A stretch of 12,076 nucleotides of DNA from Dehalococcoidales bacterium (GCA_020354275.1 CP070645.1:1354064-1366139), one strand, 5' to 3'. Shown: positions 1 through 5,021, counted from the stretch's first letter. The notes: generated by a model from the sequence alone, not told the origin. Translations and numbers: made by a program.

Positions 1-30
1 CCGGGAATCTTTTAACAGGAGGGATTGGTT

Positions 31-138
31 ATGTCGTGGCATGTCATATTGGCGTTAGCGGTAGTGATACCAGTTATCCTTATTCAAATGTTGTTCTCTA
101 AACGCTGCACCAGTCCTCTCTGGGTTCAATGTTGCTGA
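31..138 (+). pseudogene. Broken copy of one-helix membrane protein, fused to NrfD relic
   Basis: An AGGAGGG ribosome binding site at about 17-23 precedes an ATG that opens a 35-aa frame. Its first 18 residues (MSWHVILALAVVIPVILI) match the N-termini of the two intact small membrane proteins at 1162 and 1383 in hydrophobic pattern and in the W3 and IP positions. After about base 84 the similarity stops. The conserved FVWYLNIGG segment and basic tail are missing, and the frame runs in the wrong register through NrfD-type coding sequence until TGA at 136-138. I read this as a deletion or recombination junction joining the 5' end of a small gene to the interior of an NrfD gene. The hydrophobic start could still be translated, but the product would have an unrelated Cys-containing tail (RCTSPLWVQCC). 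Confidence is good that it is a remnant, moderate on mechanism. Confidence 0.6.
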
Positions 139-716
139 TGATGCCGGAAAAACTGCATGCCTTGTGGTACACGCCAATACTACCCATTCTTTTCCTGACT
201 TCGGCCATAGCCGTGGAACCTGCCATGATAATCTTTGAGTCGACACTCAGCACCAGAGCCTTTGGCCACAAGTTATCACTAGATATTCTCAGTGGTTTGG
301 GCAAAGCGATTCCCTATATTCTCGGCATCTACCTGTTGCTGAAACTGGTGGACCTGACAGCAAGAGGAGACCTGGGGCTGATATTCACGGCATACCCGCA
401 GAACCTACTCTGGTGAGGTGAAATAATCATCGGAGTAGTTCTACCCATAATCCTCCTCTCCATGTCCAGCATAAGACAGAGTCGGAGCGCGATATTCTGG
501 AGTGCATTGCTGGTTGTACTGGGGCTGGTTTTCAACCGCTTCAACATAAGCATGCTGGCACTATCCATGCGCCCGGGATTCACCTACTTCCCTTACTGGA
601 TGGAAGTGGCCATCTCGGCAGCACTTGTCGCCGATGCCATACTCGTAATCTGGCTGGCCTACCGGTTCTTACCTATGACTGACCACGCCGAACCGGCCGA
701 GATAGAGGTAACATGA
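87..716 (+). pseudogene. NrfD/HybB-type membrane subunit, truncated with two in-frame stops
   Basis: Read in a single frame, this stretch gives the C-terminal half of an NrfD/PsrC/HybB-family polytopic membrane protein, the subunit that normally exchanges electrons with the quinone pool for a partner iron-sulfur and catalytic subunit. Recognisable segments are TLHQSSLGSM (102-131), KLHALWYTPILPILFLTSAI (about 150-210), FESTLSTRAFG, and GLVFNRFNISMLAL followed by a YFPYWMEVAISA helix near the end. The frame is interrupted by TAA at 99-101, where VLSTLHQ would be expected (TCA to TAA), and by TGA at 414-416 after LW. Both sides of each stop remain collinear, so these are point nonsense changes, not frameshifts. 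About 205 codons remain of a family usually near 400, so the N-terminal half is gone. No partner subunits are in view. Recoding is unlikely because TGA also ends this frame at 714-716. Confidence 0.75.
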
Positions 717-737
717 CCGGATAGGACTGGAGTATGT

Positions 738-782
738 TGTCTGGTAGATGGTGTCACTGGCAGTCTAACCATCTACCAGACA
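738..782. repeat. Perfect 14-bp inverted repeat (hairpin 1)
   Basis: TGTCTGGTAGATGG at 738-751 is exactly complementary to CCATCTACCAGACA at 769-782, with a 17-base loop. An outer GAGTA/TACTC pair (730-734 and 788-792) could extend it across small internal loops. It starts 21 bases after the stop of the NrfD relic, where a terminator would sit, but it is followed by A-rich sequence with no T-run, so it is not a standard intrinsic terminator. Confidence 0.7.
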
Positions 783-830
783 GCCAGTACTCAGGAAATA
801 CAAATAATATAAAGTTGACAGTACCTTTAA

Positions 831-879
831 AGCAAGTAGCCAGGCTAATCTCAACTCAGCCATAGTCTGGCTACTTGCT
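831..879. repeat. Perfect 13-bp inverted repeat (hairpin 2)
   Basis: AGCAAGTAGCCAG at 831-843 pairs exactly with CTGGCTACTTGCT at 867-879, loop 23 bases. A loosely T-rich tail (CCTTTAGCTTTC) follows but no uninterrupted T-run. It could be a weak terminator, a protein binding site or part of a non-coding RNA together with hairpin 1. Confidence 0.65.
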
Positions 880-937
880 CCTTTAGCTTTCACTTTATAT
901 TGCTGCTGTTTGCTGAATTCCTCCTTCCAATAGCTTT

Positions 938-1068
938 TTAGGTAACTGATGCAAAACCCACAAATTCTGTTAGGTATATCTACCTAAACGTAACAATTAC
1001 CACTAAGTGTAAAGCATAGTAGTGTTAAGTGGCAGTTTAGGTGTTTTTGGTATCAGCAAATAGGTATC
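938..1068. promoter_or_regulatory. Cluster of TTAGGTA motifs, possible operator array
   Basis: TTAGGTA-like motifs occur at 938-944 and as a perfect 7-bp inverted repeat TTAGGTA-tatc-TACCTAA at 970-987; looser versions occur at 1037-1043 (TTAGGTG) and 1061-1067 (TAGGTAT). The dyad at 970-987 has the size of a dimeric repressor site. All lie upstream of the small membrane-protein gene at 1162. No cognate regulator can be named. Confidence 0.35.
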
Positions 1069-1109
1069 GCGACGGAAGTGCGGTTTACCAACCTGGTGGT
1101 ATGCTGATA
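1051..1109 (+). ncRNA. Possible structured 5' leader RNA
   Basis: TATCAGCA (1051-1058) and TGCTGATA (1102-1109) form a closing 8-bp stem. Inside, GGTA (1063-1066) pairs with TACC (1086-1089) around a small stem capped by a GGAA tetraloop of the GNRA type (CGCgAC-GGAA-GTGCG). A second short arm (ACCA/TGGT) follows. The element ends about 40 bases before the Shine-Dalgarno site of the gene at 1162, where a cis-regulatory leader would sit. It matches no riboswitch class I recognise, and short stems of this kind can arise by chance. Confidence 0.3.
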
Positions 1110-1161
1110 GTGGAGGTAAGGAAAGGGCAAAGAAGGGAGTAAAAGAAAGGAGGTGAGCGGA

Positions 1162-1320
1162 ATGCAGTGGGAGCTAATAGTAGCGCTGGTGGTAGCAATA
1201 CCCGTCATTCTTTTCCCGGCAGCATTCGTCTGGTACCTGAACATCGGCGGTGCTTACGCTGCTTTCAAAGAAGCGCGAGAGAAGAGAGCTGCTCGAGAAA
1301 AGGCACCTAAGACAGCATAG
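1162..1320 (+). CDS. Small one-helix membrane protein (52 aa), copy A
   Basis: The product has no assignable function. It is predicted to be a single-pass membrane protein: residues about 5-25 are strongly hydrophobic (ELIVALVVAIPVILFPAAFVWY), followed by LNIGGAYAAFKEA and a basic helical tail (REKRAAREKAPKTA) that should lie on the cytoplasmic side. The start is fixed by an AGGAGGTGA ribosome binding site at 1149-1157. It is a clear paralogue of the gene at 1383 and of the broken copy at 31; the FVWYLNIGG core is identical to the 1383 product. Bases 1222-1244 equal 1443-1465 exactly (23 of 23), while surrounding codons differ at third positions, which indicates protein-level selection. The protein has the size of an accessory or assembly subunit of a membrane complex, which would fit the adjacent NrfD relic, but that is inference. 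Confidence 0.8.
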   Translation: MQWELIVALVVAIPVILFPAAFVWYLNIGGAYAAFKEAREKRAAREKAPKTA

Positions 1321-1382
1321 TCCAGGTTGGTAGAAGCCAATTAAAATCGCTTGCTAAAAGCAAATAAAAAGGAGGAATCGAA

Positions 1383-1553
1383 ATGGAGTGGCAGATCATA
1401 TTAGCACTGGTCCTGGTAATACCCATCGTACTTATCCCGGTGGCATTCGTCTGGTACCTGAACATTGGTGGTGTCTATGCTGCCATAAAGGAGGCGAGAG
1501 CGAGGCGAGTCGCCCAGGAGAAGGGCATCAGGGCAGTAACCGAGTACAAGTAA
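1383..1553 (+). CDS. Small one-helix membrane protein (56 aa), copy B
   Basis: This is the second intact member of the local family: MEWQIILALVLVIPIVLIP forms the start of one membrane helix, then the conserved AFVWYLNIGG core, then a basic tail ending RAVTEYK. A GGAGG site at 1371-1375 sits 7 bases before ATG. Copy A ends 62 bases upstream, so both may share one transcript; a small TTGCT-AAA-AGCAA hairpin lies at 1351-1363 in the gap. The membrane sensor gene starts 44 bases after its stop. Compared with copy A, hydrophobic residues are exchanged conservatively and the tail diverges, as expected of a membrane anchor with a variable tail. Its role is unknown; a partner of a membrane redox complex or of the adjacent sensor are both possible. 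Confidence 0.8.
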   Translation: MEWQIILALVLVIPIVLIPVAFVWYLNIGGVYAAIKEARARRVAQEKGIRAVTEYK

Positions 1554-1597
1554 GTAGCTACTGCTCAGCGATTTCGCCATACGAACCGCAGATAACA

Positions 1598-2377
1598 ATG
1601 TCAGAGCAAAAGAATAAAAGAACCAATTCAAACAGGTTAAGGCAGGATGAAAACAGCAGATCTAATTTCAGGTTATTCATCCTGCCTTTACTTTTGATAT
1701 TCTGCACCCTGTTTTACTATTTTGGAGAACTTGTTGACTGGGCAGCGTGGGAGGCAATACGCCTGCAATTCTTCTACGGAATACACGACATACACCGCCT
1801 TTTGTTCCTGGCACCGATAGTCTATGCCGGCTATACCGGCCGGGTCAGGGGTGCCGTAATCGTTACCCTGGTCAGCTTCATGATTTTCCTTCCCCGTGCT
1901 ATTTTCATATCCCCTTTCCCTGACCCTCTGCTCAGAATGATTCTTTTCACGGTTATTGCCGGGATTATGGGAGTCCTTACCGGAATCATACGGAACAAGT
2001 CCGAACAGCAGGTCCGGCTTGAAACCCTTCTAAATAGTGAAAGAGATAAATGGTTTGAAATAATCTCCGGAATGGAGGATGGCGTTATTATTACCACCCC
2101 GGACTATGAAGTACGTTATGTAAACCCTAGTATGATAAGAGATTTTGGCGAGGGCGCAGGCTCTTACTGCTACCAGTACCTGCATAACCTCGGCCAGCCA
2201 TGCGAAGACTGCAAACTACCCGATGTGACAGATGGTGGAACTGTAAGATGGGAATACACCTTTCCAGACGGCAAGGTCTATGAGGTCATGGCCTCGCCGT
2301 ATATTGATTCCGATGGCACAGTCTGCCAGCTGGCCACCTTCAGAAACACCTTTATACGCCGGAGGGTTGAGCCGTAA
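1598..2377 (+). CDS. Membrane-PAS sensor without kinase domain (259 aa)
   Basis: The N-terminal half is a membrane sensor region with helices at about residues 26-43, 66-79, 84-105 and 113-131, including the HDIHRLLFLAPIVYAGYTG stretch found in multi-helix sensors of Dehalococcoidia-type histidine kinases (family knowledge). A short coiled linker (about 135-152) leads to a PAS domain (about 153-250) with the ISGMEDGVIIT start and the D/YVNPSM element. The PAS carries C191, C202 and C205 in a CxYLHxLxxPCxxC arrangement, plus C243; such clusters can bind metal or sense redox state. The protein ends directly after the PAS, so the HisKA and ATPase domains of a full kinase are absent. I chose ATG 1598; a longer frame from 1388 would overlap copy B in another register. 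The Shine-Dalgarno site is weak, suggesting coupling to copy B. It is either a stand-alone sensor that signals through a partner or a shortened kinase. Confidence 0.75.
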   Translation: MSEQKNKRTNSNRLRQDENSRSNFRLFILPLLLIFCTLFYYFGELVDWAAWEAIRLQFFYGIHDIHRLLFLAPIVYAGYTGRVRGAVIVTLVSFMIFLPRAIFISPFPDPLLRMILFTVIAGIMGVLTGIIRNKSEQQVRLETLLNSERDKWFEIISGMEDGVIITTPDYEVRYVNPSMIRDFGEGAGSYCYQYLHNLGQPCEDCKLPDVTDGGTVRWEYTFPDGKVYEVMASPYIDSDGTVCQLATFRNTFIRRRVEP

Positions 2378-2388
2378 CCATGAAGCCC

Positions 2389-2415
2389 GGCCATTTTTTA
2401 TTGGCCCCTCTTTTT
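2389..2415 (+). terminator. Weak intrinsic terminator candidate
   Basis: GGCCA (2389-2393) pairs with TGGCC (2402-2406) and is followed by CCTC and five Ts (2411-2415). It lies 11 bases after the sensor gene's stop. The stem is only 5 bp, so support is limited. Confidence 0.3.
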
Positions 2416-2480
2416 GAAATCTCCGTCAGGCCCCGTCCTTATCCAGCTTTACCCATCTGGTTTTCTTGAACCTTATCCTA

Positions 2481-2486
2481 TATAAT
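2481..2486 (+). promoter_or_regulatory. Consensus -10 box upstream of PLDc_N-like gene
   Basis: A perfect TATAAT at 2481-2486 lies 34 bases before the ATG at 2521. The -35 region at 17-base spacing (TGGTTT) is poor, so the promoter would be weak or activator-dependent. Confidence 0.35.
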
Positions 2487-2520
2487 CGGACTGGCAAATA
2501 AAGCTAGAAAGACCAGCATA

Positions 2521-2733
2521 ATGGAACCAGAACGGATTATAGCACTCGTGTTGTTCGGTATATTGCACTGGGTGCTGGCAATAATGCTACTTAACGATCT
2601 GGCGGAAAGGGAGAAGGTTTTAGGGGGACGAAAATGGATATGGGGTATAGCCATAGTTGCCATCACCTTCATCGGCTCATTGCTGTACCTCCTCTGTCAC
2701 CCTAAAATTTTCTATGACAGTGACTTAAAATGA
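2521..2733 (+). CDS. PLDc_N-type small membrane protein (70 aa)
   Basis: The protein is two membrane helices joined by a short charged loop: helix 1 about residues 6-24 (IALVLFGILHWVLAIMLL), then NDLAEREKVLGGRKWIWG, then helix 2 about 41-59 (AIVAITFIGSLLYLLCH). The loop K(V)LGGRKWIW followed by a helix ending IGSLLYLL matches the PLDc_N module, which occurs as the membrane anchor of phospholipase-D-like cardiolipin synthases and as free-standing small proteins. No catalytic domain follows, so it is a stand-alone version without inferable enzyme activity. The ribosome binding site is weak. The gene is convergent with the minus-strand small gene at 2764-2919, with 30 bases between the stops. 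Confidence 0.7.
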   Translation: MEPERIIALVLFGILHWVLAIMLLNDLAEREKVLGGRKWIWGIAIVAITFIGSLLYLLCHPKIFYDSDLK

Positions 2734-2763
2734 ATTGTCAGCCTGCTAACTGATTGCTAGGCC

Positions 2764-2919
2764 TTACTTTACTTCTTTCTCGGTCCTGCCTGTATCGCTA
2801 CCAGCCTTCTTGGTGTTTCCCGCTAAGAGTTTCCCGCCAACCCACCGTAAAGATATGCTCAACATTAACCCGATGGCCACCCCGCTAAGAAGAACGAGCC
2901 AGAAATCCGTCGCTGCCAT
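2764..2919 (-). CDS. Small membrane protein (51 aa), divergent from XRE-ImmA pair
   Basis: This short gene begins MAATDFWLVLLSGVAIGLML and has one hydrophobic helix at about residues 6-22, then LRWVGGKLLAGNTKKAG and a charged tail (GRTEKEVK). The start is supported by a GAGGAG site at 2928-2933, 8 bases upstream of the ATG on this strand. A perfect consensus promoter and an inverted repeat lie about 100-140 bases further upstream. I recognise no family. The arrangement, a small membrane peptide divergently transcribed from a repressor and a protease, resembles regulated stress, phage-type or toxin-like peptides, but the sequence alone does not show toxicity. An alternative is a small subunit or stress-response peptide. 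The combination of Shine-Dalgarno site, helix and promoter makes it very likely to be a real gene. Confidence 0.65.
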   Translation of the reverse strand: MAATDFWLVLLSGVAIGLMLSISLRWVGGKLLAGNTKKAGSDTGRTEKEVK

Positions 2920-3008
2920 TTTTAGGGCTCCTCAAGACCACTGAAACAACAGGCTATTTACAACAATATACCAACTATGCTATGAATATTACCTGTGTTC
3001 CCATATAA

Positions 3009-3024
3009 TGTCCCCATAGGGACA
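3009..3024. promoter_or_regulatory. Operator candidate TGTCCC-N4-GGGACA
   Basis: TGTCCC (3009-3014) and GGGACA (3019-3024) form a perfect 6-bp dyad with a 4-base centre. It lies at about +4 to +19 relative to the predicted start site of the minus-strand promoter at 3035-3063, a position where a bound repressor would block transcription. The obvious candidate to bind it is the neighbouring XRE protein; this is inference. Confidence 0.55.
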
Positions 3025-3034
3025 CCCGTCGCGT

Positions 3035-3063
3035 ATTATAGTTTGCCATATAACCAATGTCAA
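3035..3063 (-). promoter_or_regulatory. Perfect sigma-70 promoter TTGACA-N17-TATAAT
   Basis: On the minus strand TTGACA (3063-3058) and TATAAT (3040-3035) are separated by exactly 17 bases, matching consensus in all 12 positions. Transcription would start near 3028 and run into the 51-aa gene at 2919 after a leader of about 110 bases. A promoter this strong would normally need a repressor to be silent. Confidence 0.75.
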
Positions 3064-3114
3064 CAGATGCGGGCAAACCTAAAAACAGTATTTTTGAATT
3101 GCTTTTATCAGTAT

Positions 3115-3143
3115 TTGCAAGTGAGGTTAGTATATGTTAGAAT
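3115..3143 (+). promoter_or_regulatory. Promoter TTGCAA-N17-TAGAAT, leaderless for XRE gene
   Basis: TTGCAA (3115-3120) and TAGAAT (3138-3143) are spaced by 17 bases. The GTG start codon of the XRE gene begins at 3151, 7 bases after the -10 box, so the transcript would begin at or within a base of the start codon. No Shine-Dalgarno sequence is present, which is consistent with leaderless translation. Confidence 0.55.
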
Positions 3144-3150
3144 ATAGCAC

Positions 3151-3525
3151 GTGAGTACACAAGATGTTCCTTTAGTATCATTTTTAAAGGAGTTAATGCG
3201 TCGCCGAAGACGGTTACCCAGCCAGCTAGCCAATGATTTAGGTGTTAGCCATGCTACCATCAGCCGTTGGCTTGCTCGAATGGATATTCCGAGTACTAGG
3301 TCCTGCCGTAAGTTGGCTGAATATAGCGGGGTACCTCTTGAAAAGATACTTTCGCTCGCCGGCCATTTACCCCTAGTAGCTGAGACAGGACATGCTGAAT
3401 GGCCAGAGTTCCGTGAATACGCTCGCCAGAAGTATCCCGCTGAACTCGATGAGGACCTTATCACCATGATCGAGGACTTGATCGAAAGGCGTAGGAGAAA
3501 ACGGTATGAAGCGGGAAACTCCTAG
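3151..3525 (+). CDS. XRE-family HTH repressor (124 aa)
   Basis: The product is a DNA-binding repressor of the XRE/Cro-CI type. The helix-turn-helix spans about residues 22-42 (LPSQLANDLGVSHATISRWL), with the following helices SCRKLAEYSGVPLEKILSLAG (51-71) typical of the family. The C-terminal part (82-118) is charged and helical (EDLITMIEDLIERRRRKR) and may dimerise or contact the peptidase. The start is GTG at 3151, placed 7 bases after a -10 box with no ribosome binding site. Its last 20 bases overlap the start of the metallopeptidase gene, so the two are translationally linked. This pairing matches the ImmR/ImmA logic known from ICEBs1, in which the peptidase cleaves the repressor to release target genes. 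The divergent promoter and TGTCCC dyad at 3009-3024 are the likely targets. Confidence 0.85.
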   Translation: MSTQDVPLVSFLKELMRRRRRLPSQLANDLGVSHATISRWLARMDIPSTRSCRKLAEYSGVPLEKILSLAGHLPLVAETGHAEWPEFREYARQKYPAELDEDLITMIEDLIERRRRKRYEAGNS

Positions 3526-4210
3526 GTGGGAATCGACACTTTGGTCATACATCAGTAGCGGTGATGGGGAGCAATGCCCTCTACATGACAAATGCAGGCT
3601 CCTAGCAGAAAGTGGCCAGTGTTTAGATGATGTAAAAGACTACCTGGCCAGGATGAACACTTTTATAGAAAAGGATGAATTATCCTTTAATGGCCCTGAG
3701 CCTGCTCATGTTGAATTGATGAAATGCCCCAAGCTCAGGGCTGTATTCAAACTAACCGAAAAGCTGGCTAAAAAAGTCCGGGATCTGGGGAACATACACT
3801 CTCCACCGGTACCGGACGTACTTATTGCCCTCTTTGATACTGATCGTAGCATAGAAGTCCGCGAGGTCCCCTTAAATGTATACCATGCTGCCATCTGGCG
3901 CTTCAGTGATAGATGGGTGGTACACCTTAACGAAAATGACACGCCGGCTCGGAAGAGGTTCAGCCTTTTCCATGAAGCCTTCCATATCCTTGCCCACTGT
4001 AAAACCAGTCCGGTATTTAAGAAAATCGGGTCTAATAAAGGTTCTTTCAACGAGTTTCTGGCCGACCATTTTGCCGGATGCCTTATGATGCCCCCGGAGT
4101 GGGCAAGGGAAAAGTGGCCAGAGTGCCATGACATAGACAAAATGTCAGAAATCTTCGGTATTCCCAAGTCCATAGCCTGGCTCGGCCTGAAGGCCAGCCA
4201 GCTTATCTAG
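3506..4210 (+). CDS. ImmA/IrrE-family metallopeptidase (234 aa)
   Basis: This is a zinc metallopeptidase of the M78 type, expected to act in the cytoplasm on the partner repressor. The signature HEAFH is at residues 156-160 (H156, E157, H160) with E183 in NEFLADHFAG as the likely third ligand, followed by the family's LMMPPEW motif and a C-terminal helical region with IFGIPKSIAWLGLKAS. Before it lies the DTDRSIEVREVPL region and strand WRFSDRWVVHLNEN usual for the fold. Unusual is an N-terminal extension of about 75 residues with C24, C30, C39 and C74 (CPLHDKC, GQC, KCP), which might bind a metal or sense redox conditions. The gene overlaps the XRE gene by 20 bases, indicating co-expression and joint function. 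The helix-turn-helix is on the separate partner, not fused as in many M78 proteins. The family assignment is secure; the substrate is inferred. Confidence 0.85.
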   Translation: MKRETPRWESTLWSYISSGDGEQCPLHDKCRLLAESGQCLDDVKDYLARMNTFIEKDELSFNGPEPAHVELMKCPKLRAVFKLTEKLAKKVRDLGNIHSPPVPDVLIALFDTDRSIEVREVPLNVYHAAIWRFSDRWVVHLNENDTPARKRFSLFHEAFHILAHCKTSPVFKKIGSNKGSFNEFLADHFAGCLMMPPEWAREKWPECHDIDKMSEIFGIPKSIAWLGLKASQLI

Positions 4211-4212
4211 AG

Positions 4213-4246
4213 ACCTGACAATCATACCCGTCCTCTCTGTTCAGGT
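4213..4246. repeat. Imperfect inverted repeat after peptidase gene
   Basis: ACCTGACA (4213-4220) and TGTTCAGGT (4238-4246) are complementary apart from one bulged base, with a loop of about 17 bases. The site begins just after the peptidase stop codon and could act as a terminator, but no T-run follows. Confidence 0.35.
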
Positions 4247-4286
4247 TATACCACGGTTCATTGTCTGACCGAGTTGGTGGTATAAT
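4246..4286 (+). promoter_or_regulatory. GNAT promoter with -10 box inside a 9-bp inverted repeat
   Basis: A consensus TATAAT at 4281-4286 lies 8 bases before the ATG at 4295, so the transcript should start at or very near the start codon. TTCATT at 4257-4262 is a possible -35 with 18-base spacing. TTATACCAC (4246-4254) and GTGGTATAA (4277-4285) form a perfect 9-bp inverted repeat, so the -10 box is mostly inside one arm. A protein binding both arms would cover the promoter. Confidence 0.5.
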
Positions 4287-4294
4287 ACCCCATT

Positions 4295-4984
4295 ATGACA
4301 GCATCGTTACGTTCTGATAACCAGGCAGTCGGTGCAGAATTTACTGTCCGGCCATACCGGTCTTCAGACCGTCAGGCAGTACGCCAACTGGCTGGCGAAG
4401 ATGAGTTTGGACGCCCGTATCTGGCGAGTAAGTATTCCGGCTACAGAGAATACTTAGCTGATAGCGTATCACATTACTATGACCTCGAACCTGAGAGCAT
4501 GTTTATTGCGGAGTCCGACGGCGCCGTCATCGGTAACCTGCTCGGTGCCGTTGACACGAAGGCCACCGAAAAACGGCAGGCCACCCACACCCACCACCTG
4601 CGCCGGAAACGTCTCTTAACAGGCGGATACGGTCTTCCATTCTGGCTGATTAAAGTCATTAGGTCGGAGCGAGTTCCAACAATTACCAGAGCCCCCTACG
4701 TAGACCCTGCAGAATACCCGGCACACCTGCACATAGGCGTTAACCGTAAGTGGCGTAGAAGGGGCATCGGCAGTGCCCTTATGACGGCGTATGAAAACTA
4801 CCTTCGCAGCCGGGGTGTGGCGGGTTACCACCTGTACGCCTCGTCGTTCCACTACCAGGGCATGTCATTCTACAGGAAGTTTGGACTCGAGGAACTCGGT
4901 CAGTTCTTGTGGCACTTCTATGACGGTAGAAGATGGATTATCGTCACCGAGACAGTCTTCGTAAGGAGTCTCTCATCAAACTAG
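4295..4984 (+). CDS. GNAT-family N-acetyltransferase (229 aa)
   Basis: The protein should transfer an acetyl group from acetyl-CoA to an amine; the acceptor cannot be told. The family core is visible: strand FTVRPYRSSDRQAVRQLA (16-33), MFIAESDGAVIGNLLGAV (69-86), then AHLHIGVNRKWRRRGIGSAL (143-162) which is motif A with the CoA pyrophosphate loop RxxGxG (R154, G157, G159), and YQGMSFYRKFGLEEL (187-201) which is the usual C-terminal motif. At about 230 aa it is longer than the typical 150-170; the extra part is a basic segment (90-135, rich in His, Arg and Thr) between the second and third core strands. No Shine-Dalgarno sequence is present and the -10 box is 8 bases upstream, so it is probably leaderless. 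Its relation to the XRE-ImmA pair is positional only. Confidence 0.85.
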   Translation: MTASLRSDNQAVGAEFTVRPYRSSDRQAVRQLAGEDEFGRPYLASKYSGYREYLADSVSHYYDLEPESMFIAESDGAVIGNLLGAVDTKATEKRQATHTHHLRRKRLLTGGYGLPFWLIKVIRSERVPTITRAPYVDPAEYPAHLHIGVNRKWRRRGIGSALMTAYENYLRSRGVAGYHLYASSFHYQGMSFYRKFGLEELGQFLWHFYDGRRWIIVTETVFVRSLSSN

Positions 4985-4988
4985 CACA

Positions 4989-5021
4989 GTGTTCAGGATT
5001 CGAGTTTATATTCCTGATCAC
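4989..5021. promoter_or_regulatory. Inverted repeat before the SDR operon
   Basis: GTGTTCAGGA (4989-4998) and TCCTGATCAC (5012-5021) pair over 9 of 10 positions with a 12-base loop. The site is between the acetyltransferase stop and the ribosome binding site of the SDR gene, so it may be an operator for the operon or a hairpin terminating the gene before. No T-run follows. Confidence 0.4.

Larger units (their letters stand above)
717..1161. other. Gene-free stretch of 445 bases with inverted repeats and motif cluster
   Basis: No credible gene is visible on either strand. The stretch holds two long perfect inverted repeats (738-782 and 831-879), a TTGACA hexamer at 815-820 without a matching -10, a group of TTAGGTA-like motifs between 938 and 1068, and a possible folded RNA at 1051-1109. 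It ends in a strong Shine-Dalgarno site for the small gene at 1162. A convincing sigma-70 promoter for that gene was not found. Confidence 0.6.

Noticed and set aside
414..416. TGA in the NrfD frame as selenocysteine or tryptophan recoding
   Set aside because: The same frame also has TAA at 99-101 and ends at TGA 714-716, the N-terminal half is missing, and NrfD proteins do not use selenocysteine; nonsense mutation is simpler.
1388..1597. Longer N-terminus for the membrane-PAS sensor
   Set aside because: It would overlap the small membrane gene at 1383-1553 in another frame, and the added residues look like out-of-frame translation.
3706..4173. Open frame of 155 codons on the minus strand
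   Set aside because: Fully antisense to the M78 peptidase core, whose HEAFH motif proves the plus strand is coding.
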